NCBI GenBank assembly: GCA_036645935.1
Contig: JAVXNE010000006.1
Coordinates: 79,440 to 143,439 of the forward strand
Reading direction: 5' to 3'
DNA from: JAUNBN01 sp036645935
GTDB taxonomy: Bacteria > Bacillota > Clostridia > Oscillospirales > Ruminococcaceae
DNA length: 64,000 bases
The position numbers and the translations under genes are program-made. Below the pieces are notes generated by a model that saw only the letters and a program-made list of their open reading frames with translations, was not told the DNA's origin and searched no databases. Each line of letters starts with the position of its first letter. Position 1 is the first letter of the stretch. Positions 49,664-58,843 of the stretch are shown piece by piece.

Positions 49664-50169
49664 CACTTTGTCCTGAGCTTTTTAAATGGCCAATTGGGTC
49701 GTACTCTTTGTCTTGCATTTCGAAAACTATTCCGCTTTAGTTCTTCTTTGGTCTCAGTGAAGCTCAAGTCTCTCTGTAATTTGCACTCAATCGGCCTGCA
49801 TTTCAGGATGGCATTATCTGTGCGATGCGGATTTTTATGCTGTTCAGCGCGAGGTGCCGAGAGCAACAATGACCACTGCCGCAATGACTGCGGCTGAAAA
49901 GCTTACCTCTGAAACTGCCATTGCAAGACGACACACAAGGCAAGCTACCGCAACTTCGTATATCATCAATTAGGACAAAACAAAGTGCGCTAACGTCTCC
50001 GAATTTTCCGGTCTCAATGGCAAATCCGTTTATCAGATCATATTTCTTTTAAACGTGTATTGAAAATCGGCAAAATGGCACAGCAGCCCCGAGCAACAGG
50101 GCACTTAAATCCATTGCGATCACGGATTATTACTCTGCTTTTGGATATACCGTTCAAATTTGTTGACAT
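49664..50169. other. intergenic stretch without a supported gene
   Basis: Short frames only. It lies downstream of TraX, read on the minus strand, and no clear terminator for that gene is seen. Confidence 0.4.
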
Positions 50170-50946
50170 TTAAAAACAGAGATTCCCAATGAGATAGAGC
50201 ACTGCGATGTGCAGCGGATAAAAGATGTAAAACAGATATTTCAATCCCGCACCTCGTTCGCCGTTATAGGCAAGCATAAACGGAAGCGCACCAATCATCA
50301 TCCACTGATAGCCTTCGTAAAGCAGGTTTTGGACGGTAACACCGCCCGTTGCAAGAGTTGCAGCAAGGTAAACGGCGCAATAGATAACGTAGCCCACCGC
50401 AAGCGTGACACGCTTTTCCCGCACATAGTAGAGCATCACACCGAGAAGCACGACAAAAACTCCACCTTCGCAATAGAAAATGCTCGGCAGCAACGCGCTT
50501 GTAAACAGCAGCACCCCTATGATTCCTGTGCCCATGTAGGCATAAGCACATGCAAAGATCGACACCAGCTGCAACGCCAAAAACGCGATGAGCCATTTCC
50601 ATGTCCCTCGCTTGCGGGCACGGAAACCCTCTATTAGCCCAATAATTGCGCTGATGATTGCAAGCGTCACGAATATGTTGTTAACCGGCATATTATAGGG
50701 CTTTGGAACAATTGCAATCAATGCAACGTCGAGCAGGCTCATACCAACGCCACAGAGATAGATGCGCAGCAGATATTTTTTTCTGTCATGTGTGTGGAAG
50801 AATCCCTCACACATACAAAAGATGAACAGCGGCGCCGAGATTCTGCCCAGCCAATGCAGCCAGATTGGCGCTCCGGGAATAAATTCGGCAATGTGATCCC
50901 CCAGCATAAGCGCGAGGGCGATGAGTTTTAATACTGTCGCAGACAT
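50170..50946 (-). CDS. TraX-family membrane protein
   Basis: 258 residues with about eight hydrophobic segments. TraX signatures are LKLIALALMLGDHIAEF and LGRISAPLFIFCMCEGFFHT, and a histidine-rich FYPLHIAVLYLIG at the end. TraX was named for F-pilin acetylation; chromosomal Firmicute members are acyltransferase-3-like proteins of unknown target. The start has AGGAGTGA four bases upstream. It lies 9 bases behind the SIMPL gene, in one transcript. Confidence 0.88.
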   Translation of the reverse strand: MSATVLKLIALALMLGDHIAEFIPGAPIWLHWLGRISAPLFIFCMCEGFFHTHDRKKYLLRIYLCGVGMSLLDVALIAIVPKPYNMPVNNIFVTLAIISAIIGLIEGFRARKRGTWKWLIAFLALQLVSIFACAYAYMGTGIIGVLLFTSALLPSIFYCEGGVFVVLLGVMLYYVREKRVTLAVGYVIYCAVYLAATLATGGVTVQNLLYEGYQWMMIGALPFMLAYNGERGAGLKYLFYIFYPLHIAVLYLIGNLCF

Positions 50947-50955
50947 AGGTCACTC

Positions 50956-51603
50956 CTATGCAATCTCAAAAGTAAATGAGGCACTGTCGCTGACCGATAC
51001 ATCCTGTGGGTTGAGCTCCGGAACCTCGGTGTTCGCGGCAGCGACATTGCGCATCGTGAACATCGTCGGCGACAGAATCGTAAGGTCCTTGAATTCGCAG
51101 TTTATAGAGAGCAGCGCTCCGAGGGACACTCCCGAGGCCACACACAGCACTTCAGCTCTGTGGCGCGCGGTATCTGCGGCCTGCACGAGTGCGAGTTCTT
51201 TGAGGTTATCCGGTTCCTTTACAGTGAACATGATCGAAAATTGCGGCTTTGCGCGACAAACTGACAGTGCCGCGATTGTAAGCGACAGCCTTTGCAGCGA
51301 GAGCGCAAACTCAATTCTAGACGCATGTTCACAGCGATATCCTTTGAAAATTCGTTTGTAGTTTCCCCGCTCGTCGCTTACGTTGTCATACTCTGTATCG
51401 ACAGAAAAATTAGTTGTTTTTATCTCTTCCTTTGAAAATTCGACCTGTGAGAGCGACGCTATAAGCGCGGCGTGCTGTGCAGAGGCGGTCTTTATCGTGA
51501 CGTCATAATCCGCAGCCTGCGCACAGAGTTGCGATTCGATTATTATCAAGTCAGGACGGGCTGAAACACTCGCTTGCCCACGCACAGTGATCGTTCTTCC
51601 CAT
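50956..51603 (-). CDS. SIMPL (DUF541) domain protein
   Basis: 215 residues. ITVRGQASVSARPDLIIIE at the start and IKTTNFSVDTEYD with a following YRCEHASRIEF are the SIMPL-domain core. Unlike most members there is no signal peptide, so it is predicted cytosolic. Function of the family is unclear; some bind interleukin-1 receptor-associated kinase or form oligomeric shells. AAAGGAG lies eight bases before the ATG. First gene of a pair with TraX. Confidence 0.85.
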   Translation of the reverse strand: MGRTITVRGQASVSARPDLIIIESQLCAQAADYDVTIKTASAQHAALIASLSQVEFSKEEIKTTNFSVDTEYDNVSDERGNYKRIFKGYRCEHASRIEFALSLQRLSLTIAALSVCRAKPQFSIMFTVKEPDNLKELALVQAADTARHRAEVLCVASGVSLGALLSINCEFKDLTILSPTMFTMRNVAAANTEVPELNPQDVSVSDSASFTFEIA

Positions 51604-51967
51604 AACAACATCTCCTTTGTGTTCGTGTCAATATCGCGAACACCGAGGCTTATTCTACCACAACCAAGCTTTTATTGTCACGCATATATTGATGTAAAAC
51701 AGATGTTCCAGTTGATGCTCAAACACAATCGCGCTTCACATTTCTTTGTAAAACAATAGGAAAACAACTCTGCACGGAGGAAAGATGTGTCCTGTCTGTC
51801 CTTGTTCCACTGCCCACATATTCTCTTTTGCACCTTGCTCCCGCCTGCGAACTCGACGCGCTTTGATAGCTCCGGAGTATCCGGTCCCTTTGATATATTC
51901 TTCGGAATTGCAACCCGGCATTTGGTCACTGTCAATAGCGAAAACTGTGAGTCTCTGTCTTTCACGC
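51604..51967. other. intergenic stretch between divergent transcripts
   Basis: A minus-strand frame of 99 codons (51678-51977) exists but overlaps an alternative frame with similar length and has no ribosome site. No structured RNA recognised. Confidence 0.35.
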
Positions 51968-52016
51968 TTGCAATCAAACGGTAACGGTACTACAATATTT
52001 ATGTTGTGCTAACATA
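51968..52016 (+). promoter_or_regulatory. promoter and possible operator of the EamA gene
   Basis: TTGCAA (51968-51973), 17-base spacer, TACAAT (51991-51996). The inverted repeat TATGTT-GTGCT-AACATA (52000-52016) covers the expected transcription start near 52003 and could bind a repressor. Confidence 0.5.
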
Positions 52017-52034
52017 GAGATTGGACTTGAAATT

Positions 52035-52907
52035 ATGTGGCTTGCATTTGCATTCGGTTCGGCATTTTTCGCTGGAATAACTGCCATCCTCGCAAAAATC
52101 GGAATCAAAAACACCGACTCCACCCTCGCAACGGCGCTGCGAACCGTCGTTGTGCTGGTCTTCTCGTGGCTAATGGTGTTTATTGTTGGGTCACAGAACA
52201 CAATTGCAGATGTCTCAGGAAAAACGCTGCTGTTTCTCGTGCTGTCTGGGCTCGCGACAGGCGGCTCGTGGCTCTTCTATTTTCGCGCGCTGCAGCTCGG
52301 CGATGTCAACAAAGTCACTCCAATCGACAAATCGAGCACCGTTCTCACGATGCTGCTCGCGTTTATTCTGCTCGGAGAGCAGATAACGCTGCTCAAGCTC
52401 GTTGGAATGGTTGGAATCGGAGTGGGCACTGTACTGATGGTATTGAAAAGCCGCACCGATTCCGAGCCTTCTTCCGAAAAAGCTCCGGATCACCGCTGGG
52501 TGATATATGCGGCGCTGTCGGCGGTATTTGCGAGCCTCACCTCGATACTCGGAAAAATCGGGATTGAGGGCATTGACTCAACGCTCGGCACCGCGATTCG
52601 CACAGCAGTGGTGCTCGTGATGGCGTGGTTCATGGTGTTGATCACAGGCAAGCAGCGCGGAATTCGCGCAATCGACCGCAGAAGCTGGATTTTCATTGCG
52701 CTTTCAGGGGTTGCTACTGGAGCGTCCTGGCTGTGTTACTATCGCGCGCTACACGACGGACCTGCGAATATCGTAGTTCCGGTCGACAAGTTGAGCATCT
52801 TGCTCACCGTCGCGTTTTCTTACATCTTTCTCAAGGAAAAGTTGAGCGCAAAGGCCGCGATCGGGCTTGCCGTCACCGTTGCAGGTACCCTTGTGCTCCT
52901 CATCTGA
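52035..52907 (+). CDS. EamA/DMT-family transporter
   Basis: 290 residues made of two EamA repeats of about 140 residues, each with five hydrophobic segments. The halves are recognisably related: AGITAILAKIGIKNTDSTLATALRTVVVL in the first (ends AGIT to VVVL) and a matching block with LGKIGIEGIDSTLGTAIRT in the second; SGLATGGSWLFYFRAL pairs with SGVATGASWLCYYRAL. Drug/metabolite exporters of this family move amino acids, sugars or nucleotides; the cargo is unknown. The ATG has only a weak GGAC site. A candidate operator lies in its promoter. Confidence 0.92.
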   Translation: MWLAFAFGSAFFAGITAILAKIGIKNTDSTLATALRTVVVLVFSWLMVFIVGSQNTIADVSGKTLLFLVLSGLATGGSWLFYFRALQLGDVNKVTPIDKSSTVLTMLLAFILLGEQITLLKLVGMVGIGVGTVLMVLKSRTDSEPSSEKAPDHRWVIYAALSAVFASLTSILGKIGIEGIDSTLGTAIRTAVVLVMAWFMVLITGKQRGIRAIDRRSWIFIALSGVATGASWLCYYRALHDGPANIVVPVDKLSILLTVAFSYIFLKEKLSAKAAIGLAVTVAGTLVLLI

Positions 52908-53068
52908 TGCTGTGTGTTGCGAGATAGAATTTGTTTCCGACGGCATATTCCCTGTTTTACTCTCAGATAATTTAGATGATTTCAAAAACAAGTGCAGGGA
53001 GAGATTCTTCACGTCGCTCAGAATGACAGAAATGCAGTTCTCTTGTTGCTGGTATCATGAGTGGATGC
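52908..53068. other. intergenic stretch with a fragment of a common intergenic repeat
   Basis: CACGTCGCTCAGAATGACAG near 53011-53030 has the form of the widespread bacterial CGCTCAGAATGAC intergenic motif. No gene. Confidence 0.4.
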
Positions 53069-53251
53069 TCATCCCGCATTTGTGCGCGGAAAGCAAATTA
53101 GTGAAATCCCGGGATCGAAGCGTGTTGACGTGAGTGCGCCTGCACTGCGCACCGTGAGTTGGACACCATCATTTAAGGCGATGAACATGGTGCCATCCGC
53201 GCCTTGCCATATTGCGGCCACGCTCTCCTTCAGTCGATATACAATATACAT
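53069..53251 (-). pseudogene. possible remnant of a TOBE-type domain
   Basis: A 60-codon minus-strand frame ends with VAAIWQGADGTMFIALNDG, VQLTVRSAGALT and FDPGISLICFPRTNAG. This spacing of a small beta-barrel with DG-V-x-L-T-V and F-x-P-G-x-x-L-x-F-x-R-x-N-A resembles the C-terminal TOBE domain of sugar or iron ABC ATPases. No ATPase domain lies upstream, so if real it is a fragment. The evidence is a resemblance only. Confidence 0.25.
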
Positions 53252-53377
53252 ACCGTCTCACTCGGTCCGCATATACTGTACGTATATGAAAAGGCCGCAA
53301 TGCAACTTGGCTGTCTGCCTTTCTGCGAAGCGGCCGCTGTCGCTCTTGCGGTATTTCTCCGGTTAAATCGGATTCGC

Positions 53378-53405
53378 AAAAGGCAGAGATATATCTCTGC
53401 CTTTT
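53378..53405. terminator. perfect 28-bp palindrome flanked by pyrimidine runs
   Basis: AAAAGGCAGAGATA (53378-53391) is the exact reverse complement of 53392-53405, giving a hairpin that ends in TTTT on both strands. It resembles a bidirectional terminator, but no gene reaches it from either side in this window. The stretches 53252-53377 and 53406-53722 show nothing else. Confidence 0.55.
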
Positions 53406-53722
53406 CTCTGTTTTCACGCGGCCTAAACCCGTGTGTCCCGCAGCGCTATGATGAGTTCTGACAGATGAGAATCGCGCTTTGTGTTCCCAGCTCTACAAAA
53501 ATGGCACTGCTGTCAACCCAAACCGAAAGCACTTAAAACAGCTGGCCTATTTTGCAATGCCCACACAGCTAACCGAACAAACTTGTTTGTTCGATCTTTT
53601 AAAGGTATAATAGGTATCGGTTTATACTTAATTCTACACGCCTCGCAACAATTTCTCCTCTCACTGGCACTTACTGAGTGGGAATGGATTTGCCAGCATT
53701 TAATCTTTCTTCGGAGGACCGC

Positions 53723-54424
53723 ATGTCCGCAATCATCACGACAGAAAACGTACATAAAATATATCGTGTCGGAGAAAACGTGGTTCACGCACTCGCGGGA
53801 GTGTCAATCGCCGTTGAGAGCGGCGAGTTTCTCGCGATAACCGGCACGAGCGGCTCGGGAAAGTCCACCTTGCTCAACGTGCTTGCAGGACTTGAACCCG
53901 CAACAAGCGGCGAAATTGTCATATGCAATGAGCATATTGAGAATCTCACTGAAAATCAGCTTGTTTCCTTTCGGCGCGAAAACGTCGGATTTATTTTTCA
54001 GTCGTTCAATCTTGTTGCGACAATGACTGCTGCAGAAAACGTCGCGCTGCCGCTCACATTTCGCGGTGAAGGCAAACGCGAGCGTCTGGAAAAAGCTCGC
54101 AGAATGCTCGAAGTTGTGGGCCTTGCGGATCATGCAGATCACAAGCCGCTTCAGATGTCAGGAGGCCAGCAGCAACGTGTCGGAATCGCAAGAGCACTCG
54201 TCGTCGACCCGAAAATCGTGTTTGCCGACGAGCCAACCGGCAACCTCGACAGCCATAACGGCGCAGATGTCATGAACCTAATAAAGGGCATCGTCACCGA
54301 AAGCGGCCTCTCTGTGGTAATGGTCACACACGACCTCACGCTCGCTCGAAAGGCCGACCGCCTTATCCACCTCATTGACGGCCGCGTGGTCGAAAACGAA
54401 AACAATGTACAATCAAAAATATAA
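53723..54424 (+). CDS. LolD/MacB-type ABC transporter ATP-binding protein
   Basis: 233 residues: Walker A GTSGSGKST, Q-loop FQSFNLVA, signature MSGGQQQRVGIARA, Walker B IVFADEPTGNLDS, H-loop VTHD. It powers the permease two genes downstream. The ATG at 53723 has CGGAGG six bases upstream; an in-frame ATG at 53678 has no site. The gene order ATPase, surface protein, permease differs from the adaptor-first order of the MacAB-like operon at 18.6-22.2 kb. Confidence 0.93.
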   Translation: MSAIITTENVHKIYRVGENVVHALAGVSIAVESGEFLAITGTSGSGKSTLLNVLAGLEPATSGEIVICNEHIENLTENQLVSFRRENVGFIFQSFNLVATMTAAENVALPLTFRGEGKRERLEKARRMLEVVGLADHADHKPLQMSGGQQQRVGIARALVVDPKIVFADEPTGNLDSHNGADVMNLIKGIVTESGLSVVMVTHDLTLARKADRLIHLIDGRVVENENNVQSKI

Positions 54425-54452
54425 TCAGATATCAGCAGAGGATTACTTTAAG

Positions 54453-55910
54453 ATGAAAAAGCTTGTTGCGTTCGCCCTCCTTTTCGCGCTCATCGTCTGC
54501 ACGCTCCCGTTTGCACCATCCGTTTCAGCCACATCCGGACTCATTGTGTCCGGGGGAAGCTTCATGCTGTCCAACGAAGGGACAATTCAGCAGACCCCGC
54601 ACCTCGTTCAGGGCGAAACCTGGGGCGGCGGGACGCTTTCCATAAAATATACCGCTGCCGCTAAACCGGTGGACTGGAAGATAGAATCGGTTGAAATGGG
54701 CACAGACATCAAGGTAACCGGGTTTCCTTTCGCAGTCGACCAACTCAACTATCTCCAGTCGTTCGGGGTCGCAGACCATTATGTTCTTTACTCGATACCA
54801 ACGCTGCGCGTGCGCGGAGACGCACCTGCCGGCTACTATGATATCCCGATAATCGTGCGCTATTCCTATGACAACATTGCGGTTCCCGGGAAAAGGCTTG
54901 ATGGCAGCGAAACGCTATATTTCCGCACTCTTATCGCGGAAACGTCGCAGCCTGCAACCGATGACGGCAACATCGCCAAGATCATCATCTCCAATTTTTC
55001 AACAAATCCAAAGGACGTTGTCGCCGGCCAGCCGTTCGTGCTCGGCGTTACATTTAAAAACACCTCTTCCAGCCACACCATATCAAACCTCAAAGCTTCC
55101 CTCGCGGGCGACAGCACTTTCAAGCCAGTGTCAGGCTCGTCAACGCTGTTCATTCCCTCCATCGCACCGGGCGAATCAAAATCCGCTTCAATCCGCCTTA
55201 CGTCCAAACCGGACACCGCCCCCAGCTCATACAATGCGACCTTCTCTCTCAACTATGACGCTCCCAACACCAAGGACCACGCGCCAGTGACAGACACCGA
55301 GATCATCGCAATTCCTGTAATTCAGGTGCCAAAGGTGATGGTGACCAAGTTGCAAATTCAGCCGTCCGACATTATTGTCGGGCAGGATATAAACGTGATG
55401 TCCACTGTCAACAACACCGGCAAATCGAAGATATACAACGTTAACGTCAACGTGAGCGACAGCGGAGGCTTGCTCGCCGTTGGAGAGGCCTATCTCGGCA
55501 ACATCGACACGGGCGGCACAGGCACGATTGACCTTTACATAACACCGCAGAAAGCAGGCAGCGGCAAAGCGAAGATGACCGTGAACTACGAGGATGAAAA
55601 CGGAACAAAGTTCACATATGAGGAATCTTCGGATATCGTCGTTATGGAAAGCGGCGGGGGTATAGAGATTCCTCCAATGGTCGATCCCAACCTTAAACCC
55701 GTAGACGATTCCGGATCGCTCTGGTGGATCTGGCTTATTGTAGCGCTTGTCATCGGCGGAGTGGTCACTCTGATTATCGTCAAAAAGAAAAAGGCAAAAC
55801 AGCGCATGATGCGCGACCGCGCCACTGCAAACGAACTTAATGCAAAGTATCTTCAAGGGCAGTCCGATAGCAGAAAATCCACGTCCACAACAGAGGACAC
55901 CCAGAGATGA
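54453..55910 (+). CDS. CARDB-like (COG1361-type) surface protein anchored by a C-terminal helix
   Basis: 485 residues. A cleavable signal peptide (about 1-25, ending SVSA) leads to an extracellular part with two CARDB-like beta-sandwich domains, the first with IIISNFSTNPKDVVAGQPFVLGVTFKNTSSS (given by ends IIIS to TSSS) and the second with QPSDIIVGQDINVMSTVNNTG; both are followed by a GES-K-type turn. A membrane helix (SLWWIWLIVALVIGGVVTLI) and a basic tail end the protein. Such proteins serve as extracytoplasmic partners of MacB-like exporters in Gram-positives. The ATG at 54453 has AGAGGA upstream. It overlaps the permease start by 4 bases. Confidence 0.85.
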   Translation: MKKLVAFALLFALIVCTLPFAPSVSATSGLIVSGGSFMLSNEGTIQQTPHLVQGETWGGGTLSIKYTAAAKPVDWKIESVEMGTDIKVTGFPFAVDQLNYLQSFGVADHYVLYSIPTLRVRGDAPAGYYDIPIIVRYSYDNIAVPGKRLDGSETLYFRTLIAETSQPATDDGNIAKIIISNFSTNPKDVVAGQPFVLGVTFKNTSSSHTISNLKASLAGDSTFKPVSGSSTLFIPSIAPGESKSASIRLTSKPDTAPSSYNATFSLNYDAPNTKDHAPVTDTEIIAIPVIQVPKVMVTKLQIQPSDIIVGQDINVMSTVNNTGKSKIYNVNVNVSDSGGLLAVGEAYLGNIDTGGTGTIDLYITPQKAGSGKAKMTVNYEDENGTKFTYEESSDIVVMESGGGIEIPPMVDPNLKPVDDSGSLWWIWLIVALVIGGVVTLIIVKKKKAKQRMMRDRATANELNAKYLQGQSDSRKSTSTTEDTQR

Positions 55911-57274
55911 AATTTTTTGAACTGCTCAAGTTCAGCTTTTTGAACCTGTGGCGGCGCAAGCTGCGCAGCAGCCTCACGCTGCTGGGAGTGATGATTGGCA
56001 CGGCTTCGATTGTCGTTATGATGTCGCTCGGAATCGGACTTAACAACACATATATTGAGTCGATCAAAAACAGCGGCACACTGACGCTGATAACTGTCGA
56101 CAACTATGGCGGCGGAATGATGTACGCAGGCGGCGGAATGGGGAGCGCTTCCATCGACAAAAACAGCACGAGTGAGCACAAAAAGCTCGACAAGGCCGCT
56201 GTTGAGAGCTTCGCGAATCTCGAACACGTCGTTTGTTCCTCTCCTGTCTATCAGTTTACAGTTATAGCAAAATCCGGCAAATACGAGTCGTATCTGTCCA
56301 TCAACGCGATGACATATGAAATGCTCTCGGCCATGAAGCTTCCCGTGCTCAAAGGTGAGTTACCCGCAAAGGACGCCCCCCTCTCCCTGATTGCCGGAAG
56401 CCATGTGGGTTTTAATTTCTACGACCCAAAAGCAAGCAGCAACGACATGATGTACTTCGGAGGCGACATGGATCTGGAGCCTCCCGTAAAGATGTACGAT
56501 ACACCTATCTTTATCGTCTATGACGTGAACGCCTATAATGAGGCGCTGAATGGTAAAGGCGCAATGCCAAAAAAATACCTTGTGCACACCTCCGCGCTGC
56601 TCGGAACAGAAGATTCCAACAACGGCTGGTCTCAATACGATTACAACACATATGCACAGCTTGAGTCCGTCGAGGCGCTTTTTAACAAGATTTTCAAGAA
56701 AAATCCGTGGCCTAATCAGAACACAGACTCACACGGCAAACCGATTCGTCCTCTCGAATACAACACCGCCTATGTGCTCGTTGACGACATCGAAAATGTC
56801 TCTGTGGTGCAAAAGGCAATTGGCGAGATGGGATATCAGTCTTCCTCCGATCTCGACTACCTCAAATCTATGCAGGAACAATCGCGCACAATTCAGTATG
56901 TGCTCGCCGGAATCGGCAGTGTTTCACTGATTGTCGCGGCGATTGGAATAACCAACACAATGCTGATGAGCATTTTTGAGCGCACAAAGGAAATCGGTAT
57001 ATTCAAGGTTCTTGGATGCTCGCTCGGCAACATCCGTTCGATGTTTCTGGTCGAAGCCGGGATGATCGGTCTCGGCGGCGGTCTTCTCGGGTTGGGACTG
57101 AGTTTCGGGCTGTCAACGATTATCAATTTGGCAATAGGTGCAATCTCGGTGATCCCTGTTTGGCTGGCCTTGCTCGGACTCGGCTTCTCTGTTGGAGTCG
57201 GCATGATTGCGGGGCTGTCACCGGCAATACGCGCCACCAAGCTCTCTCCTCTTGAGGCTATCCGCTCACTGTAG
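55907..57274 (+). CDS. MacB-like ABC transporter permease with large extracellular domain
   Basis: 455 residues. N-terminal helix preceded by LKFSFLNLWRRKLRSSLTLL, an extracellular MacB domain of about 260 residues, then three helices with IGITNTMLMSIFERTKEIG and the C-terminal ATKLSPLEAIR, the FtsX/MacB signature. The outer domain contains two long insertions rich in Gly and Met (NYGGGMMYAGGGMG) and Tyr. The start (ATGA) overlaps the surface protein gene. With the ATPase upstream it forms a three-gene export or signalling unit. Confidence 0.92.
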   Translation: MKFFELLKFSFLNLWRRKLRSSLTLLGVMIGTASIVVMMSLGIGLNNTYIESIKNSGTLTLITVDNYGGGMMYAGGGMGSASIDKNSTSEHKKLDKAAVESFANLEHVVCSSPVYQFTVIAKSGKYESYLSINAMTYEMLSAMKLPVLKGELPAKDAPLSLIAGSHVGFNFYDPKASSNDMMYFGGDMDLEPPVKMYDTPIFIVYDVNAYNEALNGKGAMPKKYLVHTSALLGTEDSNNGWSQYDYNTYAQLESVEALFNKIFKKNPWPNQNTDSHGKPIRPLEYNTAYVLVDDIENVSVVQKAIGEMGYQSSSDLDYLKSMQEQSRTIQYVLAGIGSVSLIVAAIGITNTMLMSIFERTKEIGIFKVLGCSLGNIRSMFLVEAGMIGLGGGLLGLGLSFGLSTIINLAIGAISVIPVWLALLGLGFSVGVGMIAGLSPAIRATKLSPLEAIRSL

Positions 57275-57390
57275 TGCGTGTTATCTCAGCGGTTCGCCCG
57301 CCCACCTTTTGTCGTACTACCGCTTTTGCTGAATATACACAGCGCCACTTTAAGCGACGCCGCAATACGTCAAAACACCATAGCACAACG

Positions 57391-57430
57391 AAAGCGCCAC
57401 GCCTGCAATTTGAAGGCTGTGGCGCTTTTT
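57391..57430 (+). terminator. terminator of the ABC/CARDB operon
   Basis: AAAGCGCCAC (57391-57400) pairs perfectly with GTGGCGCTTT (57419-57428); ends TTTTT. Confidence 0.85.
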
Positions 57431-58251
57431 CTGCGTAGAATGCAGGGGTTTGTGCTCACGTGAGTCCCATCTTTTTTGCAGCATGACGCTCTGCAAACGG
57501 CAATTTGGTGTGCGCGAAGCACAAATGTGCCACCGCTTAAATTGTGAAATATCTGTCGGACAATCGAAAGATATCGCTCCGCTTATAGATAGCATGCGCT
57601 TTGTGTATGAGCAAGTGCGGTCTTCGATCTTAAGCAACACAAAAGCGTGCTGCTTAAAATGACAGTACCCCAATAACTTGAAATGCACAACGACAATCCA
57701 ATCCCCTCTGCGGAAAACTTATGTTACTGTATGTTTCAATCGCAAGCCCGCATTTGAAAGCACAGATGCGCTCACAAAGAGCATTATTCACCAAGCGTTG
57801 CTTTAACCTAACATTTATTTTCAACCGATGACGTAAAACTTCGCAGTGGATAATTCCCCGTCTTCATCTGCAATTATCTGATGCCCTATTCCCCCGTTTC
57901 CGGATTCATCACATGGCGTGGTGCTGAAATGCGAAGTTGTACTACGGAAGTTCTATGCAGATATTGACAGTGTATTACCATATTCCGTGCGTATGGCAAA
58001 GTGTTCCATCACTGACATCGGGGTTTTGCTCCGTAATGATTTGCGACTTTATTGCTTCGATTTATCACAGCATTCCGTTTTTTCATATTTCAAAGCCTGC
58101 AATTGCAGTTTTCACTCTGCGGTTATAGCCTTTTTTAAAGTCAATGTCCGCTTTTTTGTTTCTGATCATGTTGAACTCACTCTTCTGCGATTCAATTTAA
58201 TTATTGTGGCAACTCCACTTTTTACAAAGCGTCTGTTAAATTCAGGCACAT
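57431..58251. other. 820-bp stretch without a supported gene
   Basis: Frames of up to 111 codons are open, none with a ribosome site or family motif. A short minus-strand stretch near 58090-58170 translates as MIRNKKADIDFKKGYNRRV, which looks protein-like but is too short to name and may be a gene remnant. AT-rich in the right half. Confidence 0.35.
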
Positions 58252-58299
58252 AAAAGCGCACCCCGCCCAGCATATATGCTGGGCGGGCGGGGTGCGCTT
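58252..58299 (-). terminator. very stable terminator at the end of the ECF S-component pair
   Basis: Minus strand: AAGCGCACCCCGCCC, then GCCCAGCATA/TATGCTGGGC, then GGGGTGCGCTTTTA. The outer arms pair over about 11 bases and the inner palindrome over 13, separated by a 3-4 base bulge. Confidence 0.8.
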
Positions 58300-58327
58300 A
58301 CTTGGATTAAAATTTCAAAATCTATTT

Positions 58328-58843
58328 TCACTTAAAATATCTGCTCGATATAACGCGGTAATGCGGAAAATAAGAATTTCTGAAAACCTCGCTGTGGTGA
58401 ATGGCGGGCAGATTCTGTTTGCGGTAGTCGGCAAGAAAACGCCTGAAGTCCGCCGCGGCGAAGAGCATTTTGCACTCGCACAAATTCTGTGCGAAAACGA
58501 GTTTGCTCTCAAAACTCACGACATTCCCCGCATTCGTGTTAGAGGTTGCGACGAAAGCGTCGTTGATGGCGTCTTGCGGGATATTTTGCGCTTTGGCGGC
58601 CGCAAGATGCAGCCGGACAAGTCCGTTGCCAATATCCTCTTTGAGTTCGCAGGTCTCATCCTCGGTAACGATTTCCCATTCTTCGGAAAGCCAGCGAGCG
58701 CTGTCCTGGGCATCTGCAATTGCGTGTCCTCCCGCAAACTCATTTTGATAGATAAGCTTGACAATATCAGTCATTTCCATGCGCGGATAGCGCGAAAAAT
58801 GAGAGAGCAGCACCCGCTCTAGTTTATTAAAACCCGCACTCAT
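58328..58843 (-). CDS. protein of unknown function coupled to an ECF S component
   Basis: 171 residues, soluble, predicted mostly helical. It has a recognisable core: MTDIVKLIYQNEFAGGHAIAD, quoted by its ends (MTDIV and EFAGGHAIAD), and an ending NLPAIHHSEVFRNSYFPHYRVI with several His and Tyr residues that could bind metal or substrate. I have no family name for it. Its ATG overlaps the stop of the S-component gene (ATGA), so the two are translated together; the pair shares a leader with RNA structure. A role in using or modifying the imported vitamin is an inference from position. Confidence 0.7.
   Translation of the reverse strand: MSAGFNKLERVLLSHFSRYPRMEMTDIVKLIYQNEFAGGHAIADAQDSARWLSEEWEIVTEDETCELKEDIGNGLVRLHLAAAKAQNIPQDAINDAFVATSNTNAGNVVSFESKLVFAQNLCECKMLFAAADFRRFLADYRKQNLPAIHHSEVFRNSYFPHYRVISSRYFK

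Noticed and set aside
51678..51977. 99-codon minus-strand protein upstream of the EamA gene
   Set aside because: Several overlapping frames are open, with no ribosome site or family; it would also cover the EamA promoter.
57918..58253. 111-codon plus-strand protein
   Set aside because: Cys- and Phe-rich in a way typical of chance frames, with no start signal.
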